From positions 5,812,001 to 5,876,000 of the forward strand of contig NZ_AP022870.1 of assembly GCF_011764545.1 (NCBI RefSeq): DNA of 64,000 nucleotides. Direction: 5' to 3'. Source of the DNA: Phytohabitans flavus. Lineage in GTDB: Bacteria; Actinomycetota; Actinomycetes; Mycobacteriales; Micromonosporaceae. Below are positions 24,350 through 32,606 of the stretch, piece after piece (within the stretch, counting starts at the first letter, position 1; each line of letters begins with the position of its first letter). The notes beneath the pieces were generated by a model. The model saw only the letters and a program-made list of their open reading frames with translations, did not search any database and was not told the origin of the DNA. Position numbers and translations under genes: made by a program.

Positions 24350-26326
24350 TCACCTCAGCAGGTGTTGGGGGGAGGCGAGGATCACGCGGGCCACGGCCAC
24401 GGCGGCGCCGTTGAGCGACGCGTCGACCGCCGCGCCGAACGCGACGCCGGCAACGGAGGTGATCGCGTCCACCTCGCGGCGAGACAGCGGCTGGTGGATC
24501 AGCCGCTGCGCGAGTGCGGCGACGTAGGCACCGGCTGTCTTCGGCGGCTTCGCACCGACAAGCTGCTCCGGCCGCTGGTACGTGAACATGGGTCGGCTCC
24601 CGGCGACCGCGTCGGCGGCCTCGTTCCAGAGGCCCACCATCGTGCTCGCCGACGACCACGCGACGAAGACGTCCGGGTAGCCGGTCGGGCCGGGCGCACC
24701 GGCCGGGTAGTGGCCCAGCTCCTGGAGCCGCGCCTGCAACTGCCGCATCCCCTCGGCGAACGGCGTGTGGGCCGGGCTGGCGGCCCGGAAGCTGGCCGGC
24801 GTCTGCGGCGAGACGCCGAGCGTGCGGTACGTCGCCACCACGTACTCCAGCGGGCGGCGCACCTTCTGCCCCACGGCGGCCCAGAACTCGGAGGAGCTGA
24901 GCAGCTCCAGCAGCAGCGGCTTCACCGCGCCGCGGTTGACCGTGAAGCTGCGCGCGAGCCGGTCCACGAGCGCCGGCGGCGGGGTGTCCGAGACGAACCG
25001 GATGGCCAGCCGGGTGGCGACGCGGCGGGCCGTCGACGGGTGGTTGGCCAGGTACCGGAAGTACTCCTCGCCGGCCTCCTCCCCACCCTCGGCGGTGATG
25101 TTGGGGTGGCTGAAGCCCATGATCTTCACAGCGCCGATGTAGTGCTTGTCGGCCCGGTACACGTACTGGTCGTCCCGGACCGCGCGCCCCGTCTGGAGCA
25201 GCGCGGCCTGTCGCACGTCCCGCTCGGTGTAACCGCCGTCGACACCGACCGAGTACAGCTCGAGGTTCTCCCGGGCCAGGTTGTCGGTCAGTTCGTCCTT
25301 TGTGGACGCCGACTGGTCGAGGTAGGTCAGCAGCGCCGGGTGGCGGTTGGCGGCGACGAGCATGTCCGGGTAGTTGTCGAGCGCGTACCGCCGGATCACG
25401 TCCCGGTCGAACGACGACCGCAGCACCGGCGAGCCCTCGTGGAACGCGGGCACGTGCAGGAAGTCGTTCCAGAAGTCGACCATCACCTCGAAGAGCTGGC
25501 GGTCCGACCAGATCTGGCGGGCGATCGTGGCCTGCACCATCTCCTCGTCGGCCCGGATGCCCTTTGCCTCCAAGCCTTCCCGGGCCGCGCGCAGGTCCGC
25601 GATGCTCATGCCCAGCGTGGTCAGGTCGCCGAGCTTCGCCTCCGCCGGCGTGAGCGGAATCCGCTCCGGGTCGAGCTGCTGCGTGATCCACTCGTCGATG
25701 CCGATCCGCGCGACGTCCGCCATCACCTTCTGCGTGGGACCGAAGGTGAGCCGGCTGGCAAGGTGCCGTACCGGATCGAACGCCAGCGCCGTCGGCACCG
25801 TCACCTTCGTCGCCTGCGCGGCGATCGCGGGGCTGGAGAAGCGCCGCCCGCCGGCCGGGATGTTGCCGCGCAACGCGTCGCCGGCCGCCGACGCCATGTA
25901 CGACTCGTTCTGCTCGGTGTACGTGCGCACAGTGCTCGGCTGCTGCCCGCCCGGCCGGCCTGGGTTACCGTCACTGGCCGGGTCGGCCGCGGGGTCGTAG
26001 TCGGTGCGGCCCATCGCCCAGTCGACGACGTCCTGCCCGCTCGGCGTGGCGGCGAACGCGGTACCGCCGGTGAGCGCGGCGAGCCCGCTGATGCCGAGGA
26101 TCGCCTTGCGCCGCCCCACCCCCGCACCGCGGCGCCGGCGCCGCTCCGTCGGTGCCTTCTCAGGCTCCGCGGCCGGCTCCGGCTCCGGTGGCTGGCGGGT
26201 CGGGTGCTCCGAGGCCCGATGCCGTGGTGGCGGCGGCACGTACGGCCGGTAGTGGTGCGAGTGCGGCTTTTGCTGCACCGCCGGCTCGGCGTGCTGCGCG
26301 TGGCGAGGCACACTCCGATCGACCAT
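24350..26326 (-). CDS. DUF1800 family protein
   Basis: This 658-residue protein has a long disordered Pro/Arg/His-rich N-terminus (residues 1-70), a hydrophobic segment after RRKAILGISGLAALTGG resembling a Tat-like signal or anchor, and a large DUF1800 domain. The domain begins HLASRLTFGPTQKVMADVARIG and includes WNDFLHVP, LTYLDQSASTKDELTDNLARENLELYSVG and the YTERDVRQAALLQTGR block. It precedes the DUF1501 gene by four nt and shares a promoter region at 26327-26650. The biochemical role is unknown; the pairing implies a common secreted complex. Confidence 0.92.
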   Translation of the reverse strand: MVDRSVPRHAQHAEPAVQQKPHSHHYRPYVPPPPRHRASEHPTRQPPEPEPAAEPEKAPTERRRRRGAGVGRRKAILGISGLAALTGGTAFAATPSGQDVVDWAMGRTDYDPAADPASDGNPGRPGGQQPSTVRTYTEQNESYMASAAGDALRGNIPAGGRRFSSPAIAAQATKVTVPTALAFDPVRHLASRLTFGPTQKVMADVARIGIDEWITQQLDPERIPLTPAEAKLGDLTTLGMSIADLRAAREGLEAKGIRADEEMVQATIARQIWSDRQLFEVMVDFWNDFLHVPAFHEGSPVLRSSFDRDVIRRYALDNYPDMLVAANRHPALLTYLDQSASTKDELTDNLARENLELYSVGVDGGYTERDVRQAALLQTGRAVRDDQYVYRADKHYIGAVKIMGFSHPNITAEGGEEAGEEYFRYLANHPSTARRVATRLAIRFVSDTPPPALVDRLARSFTVNRGAVKPLLLELLSSSEFWAAVGQKVRRPLEYVVATYRTLGVSPQTPASFRAASPAHTPFAEGMRQLQARLQELGHYPAGAPGPTGYPDVFVAWSSASTMVGLWNEAADAVAGSRPMFTYQRPEQLVGAKPPKTAGAYVAALAQRLIHQPLSRREVDAITSVAGVAFGAAVDASLNGAAVAVARVILASPQHLLR

Positions 26327-26582
26327 GCACCAGTCCCGATTCTCGCTGTCCCTCCCGGCCTATGCCTTCCGGCCGGAGAAGACCGATTACTCAGTGATAC
26401 GGGACGGTAGTTAACGATCTGGGCTGGCTCAAGGCGAGGACCCCCGTTCGGGTACCGGCTTAAGCCCACGCTGCATCGCCTCGGGTTGTCGTGACGGCGG
26501 GATTCCCGGCGTGGAGCAGCGCAAACCGATCTCCCGGGCTACACGTTCGTTTATCCGCGGCGGATGACTACCTCAACGAGAT

Positions 26583-26598
26583 TTAAGGCACCGCTAAG
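26583..26598 (+). promoter_or_regulatory. direct-repeat box TTAAG-N6-CTAAG, copy 1
   Basis: TTAAGGCACCGCTAAG is matched at 15 of 16 positions by 32875-32890. Written as heptamers it is TTAAGGC-ACCG-CTAAGAG, an 11-nt period like SARP/BTAD operators. It lies 55 nt upstream of the DUF3040 start, in the 326-nt gap between the divergent DUF1800 and DUF3040 genes. A related 13-mer, GTTCGTTTATCCG, is at 26545-26557. Confidence 0.4.
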
Positions 26599-26652
26599 AG
26601 TGGCACTTCGTCCGACGCTTGGCTGAACCGTGCCCTGGGTAAGTGCGCGGTT

Positions 26653-26916
26653 ATGCTCAGCAGCGACGAGCGGCGCCGGCTCGACGAGATGGCGCAACAC
26701 CTTCGTACCACAGATCCAGACTTCGTCGCCCGCATGGGCGACGGCGCGGAGACCCGGCGGGGTCGCAAACGCTTGAGGATCATGATCGCGGCCTGCGCCC
26801 TGCTATGGGCCACGGTGCCGATCCTCGCGTTCATCGGCGGCTGGGTCGCGGCGATGGTTTCGGCTGTGGTACTCGCATTCGCCGGGATCCTGCTCCTGAA
26901 GGCTCGGCACTGGTAG
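26653..26916 (+). CDS. DUF3040 small membrane protein
   Basis: This 87-residue protein has the DUF3040 signature: a charged N-terminus beginning LSSDERRRLDEMAQHL, a short DPDFVARMGDG linker, a basic patch (RRGRKRLR), then two transmembrane helices (roughly residues 43-60 and 63-81). These proteins are actinobacteria-specific and of unknown function. It ends seven nt from the convergent stop of the BTAD/GCL fusion. A direct-repeat box shared with the region upstream of the NB-ARC gene is in its promoter. Confidence 0.85.
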   Translation: MLSSDERRRLDEMAQHLRTTDPDFVARMGDGAETRRGRKRLRIMIAACALLWATVPILAFIGGWVAAMVSAVVLAFAGILLLKARHW

Positions 26917-26923
26917 AGGTGTC

Positions 26924-29251
26924 CTACGCGAAAGGCACGCGGCCTGCCGCGACGAGTGCGGCGGGCCGCTCCCGCAGGGAGCCGGTCCAGTCCGACACCG
27001 CACGCTCGGCGAAGGTGACTCCGGTGCGTACCACCTCGTCGAGCGGGTCGAGCAGACGCTCCGCGTCCGCCCGCTCCAAGCCGGCGACGGCACGCGCCCG
27101 CAAACCTTGGCGGGCAAGACCGAGCAGGGCCTCGGCGGTGCCGCCCACCGATCGGTCACCCACCATCGCGTCGAGCCCTTTGACCGCCACGTACTCCGAC
27201 GCCTGCGCCAGGTCCGCGGCGGTGAGGCCGTCGAGCAACGCGAGCGCCGCCCGCCGCGCCGGTGCGTGGTAGGCCAACCCCACGCAGAACGCCGGTGCGG
27301 CCGCGAGTGCCTCCCACGGCGGCCCGTCGAACGCCCGCATCTCCAACGTGTGCCGCGCCCGCACCTGTGGCCACACCTGCGACAGGTGGCCACGCCAGTC
27401 GTCCAGCCCCGGTGCGGTGCCGTCGCCGAAGCCGTGCTCGACAAGCTCCCGGAACGGCCGCTCCGGCCCGGGCACGTAGCCGGTGCCCACCCGCCGGTAA
27501 ATCATTGGGAGCGCGCTCCCCCACTCGACCACGTCGGCGAACGACAGATCCGGCCGCACCGCGAAACCGAGGACGCCGCACCGGCTCGGATCCACGTACC
27601 CCCACATCTGCATCCGCCGGGAGAGCACCCCGGTCGGCCGTCCCTCCTCGATCGGCGAGTTGACGAAGAGCGCCGCCGCGATAGGTGCCGCCTTCACCAG
27701 TAGTGCCAACTTTTCCCGGAAGTCCTCTGGCGACACATAGTCCACTGTGGTCTGTGTGGAGAGGGTCAGACCCATGACGTTCTCCGCGTACGCCGCAGCG
27801 GGCCCCAGCCCCTGGAAGTAGCGGCGCATGATGTCGATCCGTGGCTTCGGCGCCCATGGGATCCGCTCCCTCGGCGTGAAGGGCACAAGCCCGCCCGGCA
27901 ACAACGCGAGCCCGGACCGCGCGGCGATCGAGGCGATCGCCCTCAGGTCGTGCCGGGTGGTCGCGACAAGATCGCTGAGCGACCGGAACGGAGGCGAGGA
28001 GTACTCGATCGCGCCGCCCAGCTCCAGCGACACCTGCGCGCCGTGGGCCAACTCCACGCCGACCAGCGCGCCCGCTTCGTTGATCGGCTCGGCGCCGAGC
28101 TCGTGCCGGACGCGCTCCAACAACGCCCGCGAGCCGCACTGCCCGTCATAGGGTGCGCTCTGCCCGAGGCGATCGTCGACGAGGCCGCACTCGACCTCGA
28201 TCCCGATCCGCTCCTCCGCCGCCGGTGTGAACAGGCCCTCAAGCTCCACCATCGCCTCCCCACGCAGACGGTGACCACCTGTAACTACACGAACACACAT
28301 CGATGGCGGAGGGCAAGGCTGTGTTTTTGATGTCCGTGCGGTTTTTGATGTCCGCGCGCGGCGCGCGTCAGGCGCCTGTCGCACCCGGGGTGGGGTGGTG
28401 AAGAAGTACTGGTCGCCGGCCGCCTGGTAGATGTTCGTGGCGTTGCGGGCGTTCATCACGACAGTGGCGCGCGCCTCTGCCGGTGGTGGCGGTGCGGCCG
28501 CCGGAGGGCCCTCGGGCTCGCGGGCCAGCCGCCGCGCGAGCGCGACGAGGTCGGCGCTCGGCCGGCTTCCGCTCACCTCCCACATCTGCTCGGCCGCCCG
28601 CGCGAGGAACGACGGGATAAGCGCCCGCTGGCCGCTGCCGGCCAGCCCACGGACGGCGAGCGCCATGCCCCGCTCGGTCGGCTCCTCCTCCACCAGCTCG
28701 GCGGCTCGAATCACCACCTCGCCGTACGCGCCCGCGCGCAACAGCAGATCCAGCATGTCGTACGCGGCTTTGAGTCGCTCCAGCCGCAGCCCGTGGCGCC
28801 GAAGCTCGGCCCATTGGCCGGTGACGTTGGCGAGGGCCTCGCCCCGCCAGAGCCGGAGAGCGCGCTCGAACGTCTCGACCGCGCGCGAATCGTCACCCTT
28901 CCGCGCGAACGCACGGGCGGTGGCGGCGAGATCGGTGAAACGCCGATGGTCGACAAGATCCGGGTCGGCATCGAGCCGGTAGCCGTCGAGCCGCCGATTC
29001 ACTATCCATTCCCGGCCGCCACCGGCTTGCTCGATCATCCGGCGCGCGGCGCGTACATAGGTGGCGACCGTCTCCTCCGCCTTCGCCGGCGGATGCTCTC
29101 CCCAGACATGCGCGATGAATGTGCCCAGCGGCACGACACGTCCCGCGTTGAATGCCAACGTGGCGAGCACACAGCGCTCGGCCGCGCGATCCAGTGCGTA
29201 CGTGACTCCGCCCGCCTCGATCTCGACATCGCCGAGCAGTCGGATGTCCAT
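26924..29251 (-). CDS. BTAD (SARP-like) regulator fused to a glutamate-cysteine ligase-like domain
   Basis: One uninterrupted ORF encodes 775 residues. Residues 1-260 are an OmpR-type winged helix (MDIRLLGDVEIEAGG, ATLAFNAGRVVPLGTFIAHVWGE, VATYVRAARRMIEQ) plus a BTAD helical domain (ALRLWRGEALANVTGQWAELRRHG). Residues 270-283 carry NATNIYQAAGDQYF, shared with the NB-ARC protein nearby. From Met334 on is a GCS2/EgtA-like glutamate-cysteine ligase (EERIGIEVECGLV, HGAQVSLELGGAIEYSS, PRIDIMRRYFQGLGP, LTLSTQTTVDYVS, SRRMQMWGYVDPSR). A GGGGAGG lies 5 nt before the GTG for residue 335, so the ligase may also start internally or be a separate gene whose upstream neighbour lost its stop. No other ergothioneine genes are nearby. 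Confidence 0.8.
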   Translation of the reverse strand: MDIRLLGDVEIEAGGVTYALDRAAERCVLATLAFNAGRVVPLGTFIAHVWGEHPPAKAEETVATYVRAARRMIEQAGGGREWIVNRRLDGYRLDADPDLVDHRRFTDLAATARAFARKGDDSRAVETFERALRLWRGEALANVTGQWAELRRHGLRLERLKAAYDMLDLLLRAGAYGEVVIRAAELVEEEPTERGMALAVRGLAGSGQRALIPSFLARAAEQMWEVSGSRPSADLVALARRLAREPEGPPAAAPPPPAEARATVVMNARNATNIYQAAGDQYFFTTPPRVRQAPDARRARTSKTARTSKTQPCPPPSMCVRVVTGGHRLRGEAMVELEGLFTPAAEERIGIEVECGLVDDRLGQSAPYDGQCGSRALLERVRHELGAEPINEAGALVGVELAHGAQVSLELGGAIEYSSPPFRSLSDLVATTRHDLRAIASIAARSGLALLPGGLVPFTPRERIPWAPKPRIDIMRRYFQGLGPAAAYAENVMGLTLSTQTTVDYVSPEDFREKLALLVKAAPIAAALFVNSPIEEGRPTGVLSRRMQMWGYVDPSRCGVLGFAVRPDLSFADVVEWGSALPMIYRRVGTGYVPGPERPFRELVEHGFGDGTAPGLDDWRGHLSQVWPQVRARHTLEMRAFDGPPWEALAAAPAFCVGLAYHAPARRAALALLDGLTAADLAQASEYVAVKGLDAMVGDRSVGGTAEALLGLARQGLRARAVAGLERADAERLLDPLDEVVRTGVTFAERAVSDWTGSLRERPAALVAAGRVPFA
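28323..28354. repeat. two 14-nt direct repeats, 18-nt period, in the fusion linker
   Basis: GTTTTTGATGTCCG occurs at 28323-28336 and 28341-28354. In the minus-strand frame this gives a repeated ARTSKT hexapeptide between the BTAD part and the ligase part. The 18-nt period keeps the frame, so slippage here could have joined or could separate two genes. Confidence 0.7.
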
Positions 29252-29372
29252 CGTCGAAGTGTGACACGCATATTTTTCCGCCTCGTTCACCTGCGCATTC
29301 GGTGACCGCGTCCGGAATCGTGTCCGGCTTCGCGCCCGGATTTCGTCCAGCTGGCCACCGCATCGTCTTGGC

Positions 29373-30425
29373 ATGGCACTTATCCGCGCGACTCAGCGCA
29401 CAGTCCTGGCGGTCGCGCACATGGCGACCGCCAGTCATGTGCTCGACGCCGTCGATCTCCTGGTGCCGGACCACCGGATCCACGTGGTCTGCACGTCGGC
29501 ACCCGACACCTCGGCTGCGCGGGCGGACTTCGACCTCGTCATCACGGGTGGGTGCGGCGGCGCACGGCGTCACCGTGGCCCATGGCTGGCCATCACACCC
29601 GCCGTGATGGGCGACCTCAGCACACCCTGGTCGGCCTGGCACGACAGCCGGCGACCGGACGCGCTGGCGGTGCCGCACCAGGATCTCGTACACGTGCCGC
29701 AGACCAGGCCGACCGCGGCCGTGACCGGCGACCTGTGCCTGGATCGCCTGGTCCGGAGCCGCCCGCACCGCGCCGCGTACCGGCGGGCTCTGGGCGTGGC
29801 GGACGGCCGAGTCCTCGTCGCGGTCACCTCGACGCACGGCCCCGACTCTCTGCTGGGACGAGCGCCGGCCGCGCTGTTCGACGTGCTGGGCGCCCTGCCG
29901 AGGGACGAGTTCGCGGTGGTGCTGGGGCTACACCCGAGTGCCTGGTACGGGCACCTCAGCCGCCCGCTGCTCGCCTGGCTGGAGCGACGGCGGCGGGCCG
30001 GACTGCGAATCGTCGATCCGGCCACCTGGCGCGGACTCGTGTGCGCGGCCGACGTCGTCCTGGGCGACTACGGCGCGGCGACCGTCTACGCGGCTGCCGC
30101 CGGCGTGCCGGTACTCAGCGCGGTCCGGTTGCCGCCGGGAAGCGCACCCGACTCCCCCGCGATGGCGCTGTCGCTGGCAGCGCCGGTGGTGCGCCCGGAA
30201 CGGCCGCTCATCGCGTACCTACGGGAGGCGGTCGAGGCATTCGACCCAGCACGGTACGAGTCGGTGGCGGCCGCGGTCACGTCGCGCCCGGGCCGGGCCG
30301 CCCAATCGCTGCGCGAACAGGTCTACCGGCTGCTGCGCCTGCCCGAGCCAGCGACCGACTGCGAGGCGTTACCGGTCGGACCGGCCATGGCCATCCCGGG
30401 TGAATCGCTCGCCAACGCCGCCTGA
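29373..30425 (+). CDS. hypothetical protein, weakly glycosyltransferase/glycerophosphotransferase-like
   Basis: This 350-residue soluble protein is divergent from the BTAD/ligase ORF. There is an N-terminal alpha/beta half (RTVLAVAHMATASHVLDAVDLL, FDLVITGGCGG). A C-terminal half resembles the nucleotide-binding lobe of GT-B or CDP-glycerol transferase enzymes (VVLGLHPSAWYGHLSRPLL, then GLVCAADVVLGDYGAATVYAAAAGVPVLSA, where the acidic residue before the GAAT loop would contact the donor). I would not assign a reaction. Homologues sit near regulators in actinomycetes. The ATG at 29373 is the earliest in-frame start and lies 121 nt from the divergent start. Confidence 0.65.
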   Translation: MALIRATQRTVLAVAHMATASHVLDAVDLLVPDHRIHVVCTSAPDTSAARADFDLVITGGCGGARRHRGPWLAITPAVMGDLSTPWSAWHDSRRPDALAVPHQDLVHVPQTRPTAAVTGDLCLDRLVRSRPHRAAYRRALGVADGRVLVAVTSTHGPDSLLGRAPAALFDVLGALPRDEFAVVLGLHPSAWYGHLSRPLLAWLERRRRAGLRIVDPATWRGLVCAADVVLGDYGAATVYAAAAGVPVLSAVRLPPGSAPDSPAMALSLAAPVVRPERPLIAYLREAVEAFDPARYESVAAAVTSRPGRAAQSLREQVYRLLRLPEPATDCEALPVGPAMAIPGESLANAA

Positions 30426-30621
30426 AGCCGGCACCGCGACGCTGCCTGACGGCCGCGTCGGGCGTCCGCCTCGTACCGGGTCCAGCGGCCGGGCCTGCTG
30501 GACCGTCGGCGCTTTCGCCTCTCGTCTCGTAGCCTGCGGGTGGCGATGTCCGGTGCCGGGCGGCGGCTTCGACGTCTCCCGTGACGGCGCCGCAAGGGCG
30601 CCGGATGGAGAGGAGCGCGGC

Positions 30622-31047
30622 GTGAAATACATGATCATGCTGATGGGATCGCAGCAGGACTACGACATGATCACCGGCAAGCAGGTGGGCGACGCGCCGG
30701 CCTGGACGCCGGAGGAGATCGGCGCCATGCACGAGTTCATGGGCAAGTGGAACGGGGAGCTCGTGGAGTCCGGCGAGTTCGTCGACGCGCGTGGCCTCAC
30801 CGCTCCCGTGCTCGCGCGGCGCGTGCGCGTACAGGACGGCGTGCCGGTGGTGACCGACGGGCCGTACGCGGAGACGCAGGAGGTGCTCGCCGGCTACACG
30901 ATCGTCGAGTGCGAGAGCTTCGACCGGGCCACCGAGATCGCGGCCAAGCTGGCGCAAACGCCGCACCCGGAGCACGCCCAGCCCCGCAACGAGTGGTACG
31001 TCGACATCCGCCCGATCGTGGACGGCTTCGACGAGTTGGAGCTCTGA
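30622..31047 (+). CDS. YCII-related DGPF-domain protein
   Basis: This 141-residue protein belongs to the YCII/DGPF family, with KYMIMLMGSQQDY at the start, AMHEFMGKWNGELVESGEF in the middle and the defining VVTDGPYAETQEVLAGY motif, followed by a ferredoxin-like C-terminal strand. The GTG start at 30622 follows GGAGAGGAG. It ends 9 nt before an ECF sigma factor of the group whose members are almost always encoded next to DGPF proteins. The two are thus a functional pair, though the signal they respond to is unknown. Confidence 0.93.
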   Translation: MKYMIMLMGSQQDYDMITGKQVGDAPAWTPEEIGAMHEFMGKWNGELVESGEFVDARGLTAPVLARRVRVQDGVPVVTDGPYAETQEVLAGYTIVECESFDRATEIAAKLAQTPHPEHAQPRNEWYVDIRPIVDGFDELEL

Positions 31048-31055
31048 GCCGCGCC

Positions 31056-32294
31056 GTGTCGGAGGCCGCGGTCGAGGATCTGCTGCGCACGCTCGCGCCG
31101 CAGGTCCTCGGCGCGGTCGTGCGGCGGTACGGGCACTTCGACACCGCCGAGGACGCGGTGCAGGAGGCGCTGCTCGCGGCGGCGCTCCAATGGCCGAAGG
31201 AGGGGGTGCCGGACAGCCCGCGCGGCTGGCTGGTCACCGTCGCCGCGCGGCGCCTCACCGACCTACTCCGCGCCGAGCAGGCCCGGCAGCGGCGCGAGGC
31301 CACGGTCGCCCAGCGGGTACTGCCCGAGCAGTGGCTGGCGCCCGCCGCGGACCGGCCCGCGTCCGACTCCGACGACACGTTGATCCTGCTGTTCATGTGC
31401 TGCCACCCGGCGCTCACGCCGGCCGGCCAGATCGCGCTGACGCTGCGCGCGGTGGGCGGCCTGACCACTGCGGAGATCGCGCGCGCCTTCCTGGTGCCCG
31501 AGGGCACGATGACCCGGCGGATCAGCCGGGCGAAGCAGAGCATCCAGCAGAGCGGCATTCCCTTCGGGATGCCGAGACCCGAGGACCGCACCGACCGCCT
31601 GGCCGCCGTCCTCCACGTCCTCTATCTGATCTTCAATGAGGGGTACGCGACAACGTCCGGCCCGGCCCTCCAGCGCGCCGAGCTCGCCACCGAGGCGATC
31701 CGGCTGGCCCGCATGGTGCACCGGCTGCTGCCCGACGACCCCGAGGTGGCCGGCCTCCTCGCACTCATGCTGCTGACCGACGCGCGGCGGCCGGCGCGAA
31801 CCGGGCCGGACGGCGAGCTGGTCCCGATGGCGGAGCAGGACCGGACCCGGTGGAACGCGGCGAACGTCGCGGAGGGCGTCGCGCTGATCAGTGCCACGCT
31901 GCCAAAGGGGGCGCCCGGGCCGTACCAGATCCAGGCCGCGATCGCCGCGGTCCACGACGAGGCCCCGAGCGCGGAGGCCACGGACTGGCCGCAGATCCTG
32001 GCCCTGTACGAGGTGCTGATGAAGATGTCGGACAACCCTGTGGTCGCGCTCAACCACACCGTCGCGGTGGCCATGGCGCGCGGCGCGCCTGCCGGCCTCG
32101 ACCTGCTCGAGCGGCTGGCGGCCGACGAGCGGATCGCCCGCGACCATCGGCTGCACGCGGTACGCGCGCACCTGCTGGAGATGGCCGGCGAGCGGGCGGC
32201 GGCGCACGCGACGTACGAGCTGGCGGCCGGCCGCACGACGAGCCTGCCGCAGCAGCGCTACCTGCGCGCCCGCGCCGCACGCCTGCACCCCTGA
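31056..32294 (+). CDS. ECF sigma factor, ECF42-like, with long C-terminal extension
   Basis: This 412-residue protein has sigma region 2 (VVRRYGHFDTAEDAVQEALLAA, then WLVTVAARRLTDLLRAE) and region 4 (ALTLRAVGGLTTAEIARAFLVPEGTMTRRISRAKQ). About 220 further residues (DUF6596 plus TPR-like helices, e.g. VLHVLYLIFNEGYATTSGP and MKMSDNPVVALNHTVAVAMARG) are typical of ECF42 proteins, in which the extension is needed for activity and no anti-sigma factor is used. The GTG start lies 9 nt after the DGPF gene. Target promoters usually include the DGPF gene itself. Confidence 0.93.
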   Translation: MSEAAVEDLLRTLAPQVLGAVVRRYGHFDTAEDAVQEALLAAALQWPKEGVPDSPRGWLVTVAARRLTDLLRAEQARQRREATVAQRVLPEQWLAPAADRPASDSDDTLILLFMCCHPALTPAGQIALTLRAVGGLTTAEIARAFLVPEGTMTRRISRAKQSIQQSGIPFGMPRPEDRTDRLAAVLHVLYLIFNEGYATTSGPALQRAELATEAIRLARMVHRLLPDDPEVAGLLALMLLTDARRPARTGPDGELVPMAEQDRTRWNAANVAEGVALISATLPKGAPGPYQIQAAIAAVHDEAPSAEATDWPQILALYEVLMKMSDNPVVALNHTVAVAMARGAPAGLDLLERLAADERIARDHRLHAVRAHLLEMAGERAAAHATYELAAGRTTSLPQQRYLRARAARLHP

Positions 32295-32327
32295 ACGGCC
32301 GAGCGTCGGCCACCAGGAGAGCGGACG

Positions 32328-32606
32328 CTATCGCGACGCCGCCGACAATGCGCCGATAAACGCGTCGGCCAGCGCTGACGCAACGGACTGCATAGATTCC
32401 CAGTGCGGATACTTGGAGATAAGGCCAGATGCAGCCTGCAATTGCGCGCCAAACTCCGCACCGGCCGATCCGAAGAGCAGACATTCCCAGTGCGGATAGC
32501 CAAGAATCGATGCCGTCAGCGACCAGTCCTGCGCCACGACGCCGACTCCGGCGCAAGCAGCCAACACAGCGACCAGCGTTGCCCTAGCACCAATTCGGCG
32601 GACCAC
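32328..32606 (-). CDS. small exported protein with a 29-residue internal duplication
   Basis: This is a 92-residue ORF starting GTG at 32606, with GGGAG five nt upstream. A hydrophobic N-terminal segment (ATLVAVLAACAGVGVVA) looks like a signal peptide and contains LAAC, a possible lipobox. The rest is two diverged 29-residue units, each starting YPHWE and sharing an S-x-A-x-A-x-x-F-x-A-x-L-x-AAS pattern. The 16-nt sequence ATTCCCAGTGCGGATA is repeated exactly, 87 nt apart, in frame. I recognise no family. The GC content is lower than in neighbouring genes, and the gene sits just upstream of the NB-ARC region, convergent with the sigma-factor gene. Confidence 0.5.
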   Translation of the reverse strand: MVRRIGARATLVAVLAACAGVGVVAQDWSLTASILGYPHWECLLFGSAGAEFGAQLQAASGLISKYPHWESMQSVASALADAFIGALSAASR

